64,000 nucleotides of DNA from NCBI GenBank assembly GCA_022570795.1, contig JAKUDP010000003.1, forward strand, positions 2,356,001 through 2,420,000, written 5' to 3'. Positions 55,820 to 64,000 of the stretch are shown one piece after another; positions within the stretch are counted from its first letter, which is position 1, and each line of letters begins with the position of its first letter. The notes beneath the pieces are model-generated. The model was given only the letters and a program-made list of their open reading frames with translations, made no database searches and was not told the DNA's origin. A program made the position numbers and the translations under genes. The stretch comes from Sphaerulina vaccinii (lineage: Eukaryota; Ascomycota; Dothideomycetes; Mycosphaerellales; Mycosphaerellaceae).

Positions 55820-56575
55820 ATGACTCTCGAGGAAATGTACGACGACGATATGACTTCGGGCTACTACCACGAAGAAGAAAATGATGGAACGAATGGTGGC
55901 TTGTATGCCAGTCCTGTGACTGCTGGAATGAAGCGAATACGAGACGAGGCTGTCGAGCAGGACCTGAAGGCTAAGAGGCAGCGCACCGAGGCTAGCGCAG
56001 AAGATGATAGCATGGCGGACGATGAAATGGACGATGAAAACATGACTTCGGGCTACTACCACGAAGAGACTCCCGAGCTCGATGTACCTGCTGGAATGAC
56101 CGGAACGCAAGCATTCGTCCCGGACAACAATCCTCCATACGAGACGCCCCTCGATCTACGCTACCCTCTACACTGGCACAACGATGTGGGATTCTACGAA
56201 ACCCTCGACGCTTGGTACCCATCCGACTGTTACAGCCTCGACGAAGAACCACCATTAACGGAACCTGACGGATCGCCCGAACAGGCTATGAGGGCCGCCC
56301 GGGACGCTATCTGGCTTGACAAGCGCTGGACGCGGATGGTGCGACTACAATACGGTGTTGCGAGCAAGGTTGCTCATAATCCTGGAACAAGTTCACCGCC
56401 TTATTTTGAGGTTTCCATTGATTATTCTGATAAGGCGCCCTGGAGAGAGGTACATGAAACTGTTGTTGAGACTATCAAGAAATGCTTTGGGCATTTGGCA
56501 GAGTATAGGGATGCGCCGGTGAGATATGTTGTCACGCAGTTGTATGACGATTGGCAATTTGGACTTCATGATTGA
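55820..56575 (+). CDS. Tandem family member B, unrecognised protein (no CxC pair)
   Basis: Single exon, 251 residues. The N-terminal part contains two copies of MTSGYYHEE (about residues 11 and 76), separated by SPVTAGMKRIRDEAVEQDLK with AKRQR, the segment shared with member A. The core has FVPDNNPPYETPLDLRYPLH then WHND, the helix AMRAARDAIWLDKRW, strand VRLQYGVASKVAH and the C-terminal block WREVHETVVETIKKCFGHL with AEYRDAPVRY. The C-x-C pairs of A, C and D are absent; only one Cys remains in the middle region. A and B are adjacent and share the extended head, so they are the most recent tandem pair by layout. Confidence 0.75.
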   Translation: MTLEEMYDDDMTSGYYHEEENDGTNGGLYASPVTAGMKRIRDEAVEQDLKAKRQRTEASAEDDSMADDEMDDENMTSGYYHEETPELDVPAGMTGTQAFVPDNNPPYETPLDLRYPLHWHNDVGFYETLDAWYPSDCYSLDEEPPLTEPDGSPEQAMRAARDAIWLDKRWTRMVRLQYGVASKVAHNPGTSSPPYFEVSIDYSDKAPWREVHETVVETIKKCFGHLAEYRDAPVRYVVTQLYDDWQFGLHD

Positions 56576-57357
56576 GTACAGTGTACTACGACGGCTGCGG
56601 AGTGTTCAGAAGCAGCACGATTAAAGCAGGCTGAAGCAGCATACGTACTGAACGAGAAGATTTGTTGGTGGCTTCTACTTACGCTCTCTCGGCTTGAGGT
56701 TCTCATGGAACGGTGTCTAGAGAAGAGGTCTCACTTATCGTCAATAACAAAGTCCAAAATCGCTCGCATTTGCGGCGACGTATACTTTCTGGTTTCAAGA
56801 CCACCGATGGCACTACGAACAAATCGCAACGAGCTTTGGTATGCTGACACATGCAGGTCGCATCATTGGAGAATACTTGGGCACATTCCTCAGTCCTCAC
56901 TTTTCCAAAGATTTAGAGTTTGGTGTGGAGCCATGGTTGGTGTTGCTCACCCTTGGCATATTTTAAGTATATATATGACTGCTCCCATGCTTCGATCAGC
57001 GAAAACTTTTCATCGACACTTCAATTATCAGAATCGTCGCAATTCTTCACCACACACATCTTAAGCATACTCAAACTTCACAGTTTTCAAGTCGCATACA
57101 CTTGCATACACTTGCATACTACATACGGCAGAAACATATCACATATTCACATCTCACATCAGATAACTTCTTGAGCGAGCATACACAAGAATTTATCGTC
57201 GACAGTCCAGTGATCAACATCTTGCGCAAACGACAAAGCTTTCCAGTACACCACTGTTCACTGGAGATCGAAGGCTGCACCACTTCTCGCACACTACACA
57301 AGTCAGAAGCAGATCGAAATTTACGCAACGAACGCACCACTGATAGCACACTTCAAG
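56576..57357. other. Spacer between family members B and C
   Basis: 780 bp; AT-rich TATATATGACT near 56971 is a possible TATA region of member C. No gene recognised. Confidence 0.45.
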
Positions 57358-57924
57358 ATGGCTCCGACCAAGTCCGCAGTCGCTGCGACGCCTCTAGGCA
57401 CAATCAAGATAGATGGTGCATACGTACCCATCGAAAGTCCACCTTACGAGTCACCCCTTGATCTCCGCTATCCTATGCACTGGTATTCCTCTAAGTGGTA
57501 TGATAAATCAAGCTGCAGGACCATGGATACCTTCGAAATGACCGTTGGCGCGTGCTCCTGCGCAAGCCGTATCGAGGACTATAAGCGGTGGAAATCCCCA
57601 CCTCAGGACCCTGCGGCATGGACATGCACATGCTCAGATGTTGGAAAGGCTCTAGGAGCCGTGAACGATGCCCTCGAGAGAATTCACAAGTGGGAGATAA
57701 CGATCTCGATTGGCAGGGCTGTGAAGATCTCGCATTATCCCAGGAAATCGCCCGAGTTTTTTCAAATTGGTTTGTGGTATCCTAAGAGGACACCTTGGAG
57801 GATGGTTCACGAGACGATCGTGGAGACCATTCAGCAGAATTTTGGCCAGCTCGGAGAATATCGTGATCTACCTACGCGATATATTGAAGTTGAGAAGGAT
57901 GACGATGACTCAGATGATGATTGA
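57358..57924 (+). CDS. Tandem family member C, unrecognised protein (CxC type)
   Basis: Single exon, 188 residues, lacking the long head of A and B. Core: YVPIESPPYESPLDLRYPMH then WYS, a C-S-C pair after VGA, a C-T-C pair about 40 residues later, helix ALGAVNDALERIHKW, strand ITISIGRAVKISHY, then PEFFQIGLWYP, WRMVHETIVETIQQNFGQL and EYRDLPTRY. Ends in an acidic run (DDDDSDDD). It is the shortest complete form and defines the minimal family architecture. Confidence 0.75.
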   Translation: MAPTKSAVAATPLGTIKIDGAYVPIESPPYESPLDLRYPMHWYSSKWYDKSSCRTMDTFEMTVGACSCASRIEDYKRWKSPPQDPAAWTCTCSDVGKALGAVNDALERIHKWEITISIGRAVKISHYPRKSPEFFQIGLWYPKRTPWRMVHETIVETIQQNFGQLGEYRDLPTRYIEVEKDDDDSDDD

Positions 57925-58069
57925 AAAGAGGGATGACTGCTAGGTGATCTTAAGGAGAATATGAAGATATGTATTGATGGCTTTGTGTTATTTGATCCAT
58001 CCAGGATTGGTATGTATCTATGCCCTCCACAATCGCGTTCAGTGCTCACCCCTATCTCCACCGTCCTCC

Positions 58070-58690
58070 TCAAAATCCCTTATCATCCGTCCAACCTTCC
58101 GTATACCTAATCGGCAAATCTCGATACTCAGCAATATCCCCAAAATTCTCCTGAATAGTCTCACAACAGTCTCATGAACATCCTTCCAAGATACTTTCTT
58201 CACAACAGTCTCATGATCATTCAGGAAAGATACTCTCTTTATATCCCACAAAGTAACTTCGAAAAACTCTGGTGACATTCCAGAGTGTCGATTGATGGTT
58301 GCCACACCAATCGAGAGCTTCACACATCCGCGACAGCGTTCATCATCGTAATAAAGTGTATCGTGCGCGTCTCGCAATGCTTTTGCGAAGTCGTGACAAT
58401 CGCAAGGTGTTTTTGATGAGATGGCTTTCTGGGCAGCCACTGACCATTCACTTCCTTTCAAGACGCCGTCTAGACAGTCGCATGCGATCACCTGTCGGGA
58501 CAGGGTTTTCGTGGACCCCTGACTGTCGCGCCAGCTGAAAGGATACCAGTGAAGCGGATAGATAGCGTAAGTCGAGTGGTGTCTCATAGGGCGGGCTATC
58601 GGCTGGTAGCAAGGCTTTCGTCTCGATTCGTTCTGTAGGTGTGTTGGAAGTCGAAGTAGCGTCAGGAGACTTTGACTGCGTGGCTCCCAT
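58070..58690 (-). pseudogene. Tandem family member D, broken by frameshifts
   Basis: The ATG at 58690 opens MGATQSKSPDATSTS and reads to DSPPYETPLDLRY. There a 4-bp tandem duplication (GATAGATA on the plus strand, 58557-58564) shifts the frame. The core then continues in another frame with YPLHWYPF, C-D-C and C-D-C pairs, ALRDAHDTLYYDDE and VKLSIGVATINRH. A duplicated segment of about 39 bp follows (roughly 58158-58233, HETVVKK then WKDVHETVV). A loss of one base near 58160-58164 shifts the frame again; the family block N-F-G-x-I-A-E-Y-R-D-L-P reads in the third frame to a stop at 58070. Three lesions make it a pseudogene, unless unannotated introns are involved. Confidence 0.75.
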
Positions 58691-58993
58691 GGTGGCGTGC
58701 TTGTGTATTTGATGTTCCAGAATGCGTGACAAGTGAATTCGATACCGACTGTGAGATTGTGGATTGTGGTTTGTAAAGACCCTAAAGCCTGTGGAAGGTA
58801 GATTATATATGACCTGGATGAGTCAGTCTAGCAGCCTACCATGGCTCGAAGACAAACTCTAATGCTTGAAGAGTGAGCATCGATCTGAAAATGCATTCGG
58901 GTTTCTACTGTGATGTCTGGAGATTGAGGCCTGAGGGGCCTGATCGTCGGACTGGCATGCCGTATCGTAAGGATCTTTGGTGTTGTGCCAGTC

Positions 58994-59620
58994 TCAATAA
59001 TCCGTATCATCAGCTTCGTAAGTCCAATATGGGTAGTTCTGCACGTAGCGGATCACAGGCTTCTTATAGACTTCATGACCTTCCAGATGCCCAAAGTTCT
59101 TCCTTATGATCTCGACAACTTTGTCATGATCCCTCTTCCAATCACTTCTTGCGAATATCCACACTTGAAAGTAGACTGGCGACGTTCCCGGATAATGTCG
59201 TATTTTGCTTGCAACGCCGATAGAGAGTCTTATACAAAGTGGCTTCAGTTCATCTTGTGCAGTCTTCAAAGCTTCTTCATCGGGTGTTACTTTCCAGGCC
59301 AGGCGCTCCTCCGAAGCTGAGCGGTGTTTGATTGGGTCCTCCTTTCGATAGGCTGCGTTGGAATGTATACCCGGTATGGACTTCCTCTCGAAAGTCTTGA
59401 CTTCGACGGTATCTTCGAAGTGCACGATGTCCCAGTGGAGAGGAAAGCGCAGATCGATGGGGTCTTCGTATGGAGGGCTCTCGTCTGGGATGAAGGCTTC
59501 TGATCTGGTCGTCCCAATAGGCGTGGCAGTGGGAGTTGAACGGGTTGTGGTCATCTTGCTTTCTTGACGGTCGTCCGTGTCGTCGGTGACGATAAATGGA
59601 GTTGAGTGAAAAGCGCCCAT
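58994..59620 (-). CDS. Tandem family member E, unrecognised protein (no CxC pair)
   Basis: Single exon, 208 residues, minus strand, head to tail with pseudogene D. It starts MGAFHSTPFIVTDD; D also starts Met-Gly-Ala with Ser shortly after, so N-myristoylation is conceivable for this branch. Core: FIPDESPPYEDPIDLRFPLH then WD, a long polar segment without Cys, helix ALKTAQDELKPL, strand IRLSIGVASKIRHY, YFQVWIFARSDWKRDHDKVV, then IRKNFGHL and a diverged end. The most divergent intact copy. Confidence 0.72.
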   Translation of the reverse strand: MGAFHSTPFIVTDDTDDRQESKMTTTRSTPTATPIGTTRSEAFIPDESPPYEDPIDLRFPLHWDIVHFEDTVEVKTFERKSIPGIHSNAAYRKEDPIKHRSASEERLAWKVTPDEEALKTAQDELKPLCIRLSIGVASKIRHYPGTSPVYFQVWIFARSDWKRDHDKVVEIIRKNFGHLEGHEVYKKPVIRYVQNYPYWTYEADDTDY

Positions 59621-59967
59621 CTTGATATATTCGTGGTTGTATAATTTATGTGACCTCTGCTTTCGACTTGCGAGTTCGTTGCGGTTCTTGGTGCGCGGAG
59701 ATATAATGGTGTTATTTACGAGTGAGCTTCTAGGAAAAAGCGAGGACTAATCAGTAAATAAGGTGGCCAGCCTGAGGCATACCATGGTAAGAGGAGTGAA
59801 CTTTGTCGTAGGTGAGCCAGTGCCAAGTAGACACGACACTCTGATCGCAGGCCATGCATACAGCCTATGCGCTGATGATTGGCCGCAGGTCAATTATTGA
59901 ATTTTTGCCGTTGAAGATGGCACAGTAACTTGGCAGCAAGAGTACCTCGTCAAGCGACCTAGTCGTC
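59621..59967. other. Intergenic between member E and F-box fragment
   Basis: Nothing recognised in about 350 bp. Confidence 0.45.
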
Positions 59968-60279
59968 TCATAAGGTTCTGCAGACCTCTAGTATTGCAAA
60001 AGAAAGTCCGCTTGTTCTTCTGCGGTCTAACATGAAGACTGATAGTTCCTTGGAGCATTTCTTTGGAAAGTCGTGACGTACAGCGGCTTCTAGCTTGTTG
60101 CAGACTTGTCGTAGTGGGAGTACCCAGGCATAGCTGTCGAGATAGTCGGGCAGAAAGGTGATTATGTGCTGCAGAAGCTCGATAGGCAGGCTGGGAATAC
60201 TGGTAGAGCTGGCTGCTGTCAGAGATGCCATAGCTACGAGAAGCTCTTGCGTCGTGCGTTCTGGTGTACAGAGGGCCAT
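59968..60279 (-). CDS. Short F-box-like protein, possibly a truncated remnant
   Basis: 103 residues from ATG 60279. The middle has IPSLPIELLQHIITFLPDYL followed by LPLRQVCNKLEAAVRHDF, a normal F-box-like helix set, and then EVCRTL before the stop. Relatives in dothideomycetes are usually 300 or more residues, so this is either a minimal Skp1-binding protein or the N-terminal remnant of a broken gene. No obvious continuation was found downstream in the same frame. Confidence 0.5.
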   Translation of the reverse strand: MALCTPERTTQELLVAMASLTAASSTSIPSLPIELLQHIITFLPDYLDSYAWVLPLRQVCNKLEAAVRHDFPKKCSKELSVFMLDRRRTSGLSFAILEVCRTL

Positions 60280-60827
60280 CTTGGTGCTTGTGTCTCGATG
60301 CTTGCTTAGAGAAAGGGTGATTTATGTAGCGGCATGGAATGGTTGAAGAATACTCAACTGTCTTGAACGCGTCCTGACCGGTCCCAGCGAAGAAATTCGC
60401 GATCACAGTGTGCATTCAGGCGAGCATGCTGTGTAACAACCATAGGCTTGGAGGTCAAGCACAAGCGAAGTCGCGAAGCTCGAACAAGAACTTGAAGCCA
60501 AGACTCGTTTCGACCTTTCCTAATGTAGAAGGAGCCCTGCTCATAACCCATGACACCAATCATACCAGACTCTTTCAGCCTCTTCTCCGATGGCTTGCCT
60601 TTCTTCAGCAACACGGCCGTCATAAAGCATGGCCGTCAGCCTATCGCTGCAGGAACACGAAGCACGAGCTATCAGCATGCAGGCACGGTATTGATCTGAC
60701 ACCCATATCCTCACCACGTGGAGATGCAGATTGCCGATCATGCCCACTATCCAGGTTGATACAAAGGTAGGCCTGGACCTCACTCTTCCTGTTCTCCATC
60801 TTCACAGCCATTCGGAACGTTGTCAAG
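60280..60827. other. Intergenic upstream of RNase T2 gene
   Basis: No conserved frame recognised in 548 bp. Confidence 0.45.
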
Positions 60828-61894
60828 ATGAAGTACTCACTATTGATGGCCACTGCGGCAACCATTGCCAATGCTAAGCTATACAACACATCCACTGCCA
60901 ACCATACTTGTGTTCTGGAGCCAGCATACCTCTCCTGCTCCCAGAAGGCCAACCCAAGCAGTGTCGATACCTGCTGCGTAGAGACATACGGAGGTCTTCT
61001 TCTGGCTACACAGTTCTGGGACACCTGGGCAGACAAGGCCTTGCCACAGAACACCTGGACGCTGCATGGTAAGCAATTTCAGCCACAGTTGCTGCTTTGA
61101 TTGAGGATATATTGCTGACTTGAGATCGCAGGTCTTTGGCCCGACTTCTGGTAAGATAAGCTCACATATCAAGAACTCGAGTTCACTCATACTGACATTG
61201 GCCCAGCAACGGCTCGTACACGCAGTACTGCGACCTCTCCCGCCAATACGACCCAGTGCCCTCGCCAAACACCACCAATGGCTTGCCAAACGGCACAGTT
61301 GTGCCCCCATACAAGGGACCAAACATTGGCACCTTCCTCGAGCCATTCGGCAAATACGATCTGCTCGCATGGATGAACAAGTACTGGATCAGCCAGACTG
61401 GTCCAAACGCCGACTTCTGGGGCCACGAGTTCTCCAAGCACGCTACCTGCTTCAGCACGTTCGATGTTCCATGCTATGGACCAGAATACGTACAGCACGA
61501 GGAGGTTGTAGACTTCTTTGAAACAACAATCGGCTACTACAAGAAGTTCCCTACCTGGGAGTTCCTTGCGAAGCACAACATCCTCCCGAGCAACAGCACT
61601 GGTTATGGACGAGTACAGCTTGAGGATGCACTTGCTGCTGAGACTGGCGCAGTGCCATATGTGGGATGCTCGGGACCAAGATACAACGAGACGACTGCTG
61701 GGAAAGCTGCGAACTCGACAGACAGTGGTAGAACTGTTTTGAGCGAGGTGTGGTACTATATGCACGCATATGGTCGACCACAGGATCTCAGATATGTGTC
61801 TGTTGATCAGACTAGCAAGAGCGGATGCACAAACGCTACTGGTGGAGTGTGGTACTACGAGCAGACCAAGGCGCCTGGACACTACGAGTTGTAG
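60828..61894 (+). CDS. Secreted ribonuclease T2
   Basis: Exons 60828-61068, 61132-61150 (only 19 nt) and 61207-61894, introns 63 and 56 nt, phases 1 and 2; 315 residues. Signal peptide MKYSLLMATAATIANA. The mature chain has the fungal N-terminal Cys pattern with DTCC, then catalytic block 1 WTLHGLWPDFCNGSYTQYC (catalytic His in LHGLWP) and block 2 FWGHEFSKHATC (Glu and His). It cleaves RNA through 2',3'-cyclic phosphate intermediates, outside the cell or in the vacuole. Several N-x-S/T sites suggest glycosylation. The 19-nt middle exon supplies most of GLWPDF, so the catalytic motif exists only after correct splicing. Confidence 0.93.
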
Positions 61895-62112
61895 TCGAAG
61901 AAGCTCTAGAAGAACGTACATACATGTAGATCGACAGTACATATTTGAAAAGTTCTGTTTACTTGCTAGTGACCTTCCCAGGCACACTCGCGAAATTTGA
62001 ACACCCACAAGACATAAATTACTCCATCAACACCAGGCTAGTCGAACTCCCAGATCAATCAGAAGGCAGACTCCACATGGAACATGCCGAACTCCAACAA
62101 TGTCCTCTACAA

Positions 62113-64000
62113 TCACTCGACCACCTTCGCCTTGCCCTTTCCAGAGTACTGCGGACGGCCCCTTTCCATATCAGCCATCTCGACCGCCCTACCCTTCCCC
62201 TTCCCGGTATAAGTCCTCTCTGGGCTCTGCTCCCGGGCATCCATAATAGCCCTGTCCCTCGCAATCTGCTTATGGTCCGTCGTCCCAAAAACATCCTCGA
62301 GTTGTTTCTTCTTTCCCTCCTCGCGCAGTCGATCACCCCTTTTCCTTTCCCAAGGATCTACCTTCCAACGAATGGATCGAAACTTTTTCATGAAGAAGTT
62401 CTGAGTCTTGACTTCTTCTTCTTCTTCTTTCGTTTTTTGTTGTGCGTCTGCTGGATCCTGAACGATATTCTCTGGAATCTCGGCGCCTTCTACACGATCG
62501 ATGAGTGTTGGAGCGCGTCGGGTGGGTTTAGGTGGACGAGGGGAGAAGAGGGGTTTTCCTTGCGAGTAGATAATATCTTGGCTGTTATCGGGGAAGTATG
62601 ATGATGATGATGAGGATGCTTCTTCTTTATTGTTGGAGACGGGTTGGATGGCTGCGAATTCGCGCTCTTCTTTCATAATCCTGAGCTTCTCCTGGAGCTC
62701 GAGAGCTGGATCCTCGTCTGTTCCGTGGAGACCGACTCGCTCCTCCTCAGGAAGGTCTCCGTAGTGGGTTGTAGTGGTGGATTCCAGCCGCTCTAGTTGA
62801 AGATCGGGATGTTCTGTCGTTGATGTGGCGGGCACTTCTACTTCCTTATTATCGATTTCGATACTTCGTTTGCTGTCTGCGCGCTTATGGTCGGGATCTT
62901 CCTGTGCGAGGTCTCGCTGCTCTGCAACAGCGTCTGAATATGCAGATGAACTCGTGGACATCTTCCGCTTTGCAGCGCTAGAAGATTCTGGCTCTTCGAC
63001 CTTTGGCTCTTCGGCGACTTCTGGCTTGTCCGCCGTCTTTGGCTGCTCTACGACCTTTGGTTCTCCGTTGATCTCGGATTGCTCGCTAATTGGCTTATCT
63101 GTGATCTCTGACTCCTCTGCGACCTTTGAGTTCTCTGCAACAGCGTCGGGAGACGCAGCGCGAGCTGGCTCTGCCACTGAGACTTTAGATGCCACTGCAG
63201 CCTTAAGATCTTCTGCAACAGCATGGAAAGATGCTTTTGCCTCTACGACCTTCGCCTCCTCTACAACAGCGTCGAGAGACTTGTCCGAAGGCACAGGCGA
63301 CAACGACTCATGATCAAAGTTCAAAGCTGGAAGCTGCAGCGGCGGACACTTGGAACAAACGGCCCTTCTCTGCTGCTTCTGCTCCTCTGGTGTCGTCGGC
63401 ATCTCAGAAATCGATGCAAGCTTCTTCAACTTCTTCACACTCTTCCTGCGGGATGCCCAGCCTTCGTATTGGAGACCTTCACGTACACTGCTGAGAGATC
63501 TGGCGTTCCTGGTTGCTCCGCTGTAGGACCCTGCAGTAGAGGGTACTGGGCCTTGGACTGGTGCTGGGATTCGAGTAGCGGGAGGCACACCGTCTTGCAA
63601 TTGACTATATTCTGGGCCTTTGATGAGTGGGTCTTTGAGGATGTTGAGGGGCATGTCATCGTTCTGGAATTTCTCGGCTTCGAGCTCTTTTAGATGCGTT
63701 GCAGCTTGATGGGCGGCAGTTGATCTTTCTGCTTCCAGTTTCTTTTGGTGTGTGGCAGCTTGGTGCGTGGTAGCTGAGCTCTCTGCTTCGAGCTCTTCTT
63801 GGTGCGTGGCAGCTGGAATTAGATCGCGCACGACTGAGATCACGTCGACATCGTCGACAGGGTGGCTGTTCAGCGCAGATGTCTCGACTTTCTGCTGGTC
63901 AGGCACCGGATCGCGCTCTGCTGTCTTCCCAGACTCATCGGCTGTCGCGGCATCTTTCAAGCCTTCTACTTTATTGGCCTTTCCAGCACGCTCCGGGCGC
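62113..64000 (-). CDS. Charged, disordered/coiled-coil protein, 5' part outside window
   Basis: The minus frame is open from the stop at 62113 to the window edge, at least 629 codons, with no start needed inside. Near the right end are three imperfect repeats of about 20 residues (THQEELEAESS, THQKKLEAERS, THLKELEAEKF). The middle is rich in Glu, Lys, Pro and Val with short repeats (KPEVAEEPKVEEPE). Near the C-terminus FFMKKFRSIRWKVDPWERKR is the most conserved-looking block, followed by basic GKGKGRAVE and GKGKAKVVE. There are no enzymatic motifs. The composition suggests a scaffold or cell-periphery protein; I do not recognise the family. Partial at the right edge. Confidence 0.65.
   Translation of the reverse strand, partial: RPERAGKANKVEGLKDAATADESGKTAERDPVPDQQKVETSALNSHPVDDVDVISVVRDLIPAATHQEELEAESSATTHQAATHQKKLEAERSTAAHQAATHLKELEAEKFQNDDMPLNILKDPLIKGPEYSQLQDGVPPATRIPAPVQGPVPSTAGSYSGATRNARSLSSVREGLQYEGWASRRKSVKKLKKLASISEMPTTPEEQKQQRRAVCSKCPPLQLPALNFDHESLSPVPSDKSLDAVVEEAKVVEAKASFHAVAEDLKAAVASKVSVAEPARAASPDAVAENSKVAEESEITDKPISEQSEINGEPKVVEQPKTADKPEVAEEPKVEEPESSSAAKRKMSTSSSAYSDAVAEQRDLAQEDPDHKRADSKRSIEIDNKEVEVPATSTTEHPDLQLERLESTTTTHYGDLPEEERVGLHGTDEDPALELQEKLRIMKEEREFAAIQPVSNNKEEASSSSSSYFPDNSQDIIYSQGKPLFSPRPPKPTRRAPTLIDRVEGAEIPENIVQDPADAQQKTKEEEEEVKTQNFFMKKFRSIRWKVDPWERKRGDRLREEGKKKQLEDVFGTTDHKQIARDRAIMDAREQSPERTYTGKGKGRAVEMADMERGRPQYSGKGKAKVVE

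Noticed and set aside
1..64000. CRISPR arrays, tRNA or rRNA genes
   Set aside because: No regularly spaced repeats and no B-box-type GGTTCGAATCC or rRNA-like sequence was found by eye; eukaryotic context.

Overview
The window is nuclear DNA of a filamentous ascomycete (Pezizomycotina), most likely a dothideomycete of the Mycosphaerellales type. This rests on 45-150 nt introns with GTRNGT donors and CTAAC-like branch sites, compact core genes (INO80, CDC34, VPS45, CDC16, YJU2, BRX1), a Gti1/Pac2 regulator, Cys-rich secreted and F-box-like accessory genes, and an LTR-retrotransposon island with repeat-induced point mutation (RIP). The exact taxon is inference. There is nothing prokaryotic: no operons, no CRISPR, and no tRNA or rRNA that I could recognise.

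Left arm (1-32 kb): WOR1-type WOPR regulator with a very long 5' flank (1-4345), mitochondrial cardiolipin synthase CRD1 (5439-7345), INO80 ATPase (minus, 8996-14324) divergent from BRX1 (15293-16294), a gene-poor stretch with an interrupted Lys-rich reading frame (18219-19016), an HCM1-like forkhead factor with two MCB boxes just upstream (19968-22445), an F-box-like pseudogene and an F-box-like gene (23.3-25.9 kb), a UBA-UIM protein with a USP-like fold that seems to lack catalytic residues (27485-30170), and the E2 enzyme CDC34 (31011-31664).

RIP island (32128-43803): one complete Ty1/copia retrotransposon (223-bp LTRs, target duplication CGAGT) carrying a second copia element in opposite orientation (37438-43164, 247-bp LTRs, target duplication ATAAC). 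Both are mutated almost to TpA saturation and no long reading frame survives. The outer element split the short divergent promoter between CDC34 and VPS45. Both elements keep a primer-binding site matching the anticodon arm of initiator tRNA-Met.

Right arm (43.8-64 kb): VPS45 (43981-45903), a small 10-cysteine secreted protein with one intron (46069-46470), a protein built of two copies of an unknown unit (47161-47901), a small bZIP-like/ankyrin gene (47954-48740), an F-x-x-D-G repeat protein (50048-50473), CDC16 divergent from YJU2 (51288-54487), a five-member tandem family of unrecognised proteins (54892-59620; four intact, one broken by frameshifts), an F-box fragment, a secreted RNase T2 with a 19-nt exon across its first catalytic motif (60828-61894), and an acidic, coiled-coil-like gene running off the right edge.

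The core genes serve unrelated housekeeping roles (chromatin, ribosome assembly, splicing, ubiquitin/APC cell cycle, vesicle fusion, mitochondrial lipid). The accessory material (tandem family, secreted proteins, F-box-like and ankyrin genes, retroelements) lies mostly right of the RIP island. The most original observations are the tandem family, the cryptic Cys-rich secreted gene, the opposite RIP polarity of the two outer LTRs, and an in-frame AT-hook tail behind the WOR1 stop codon.
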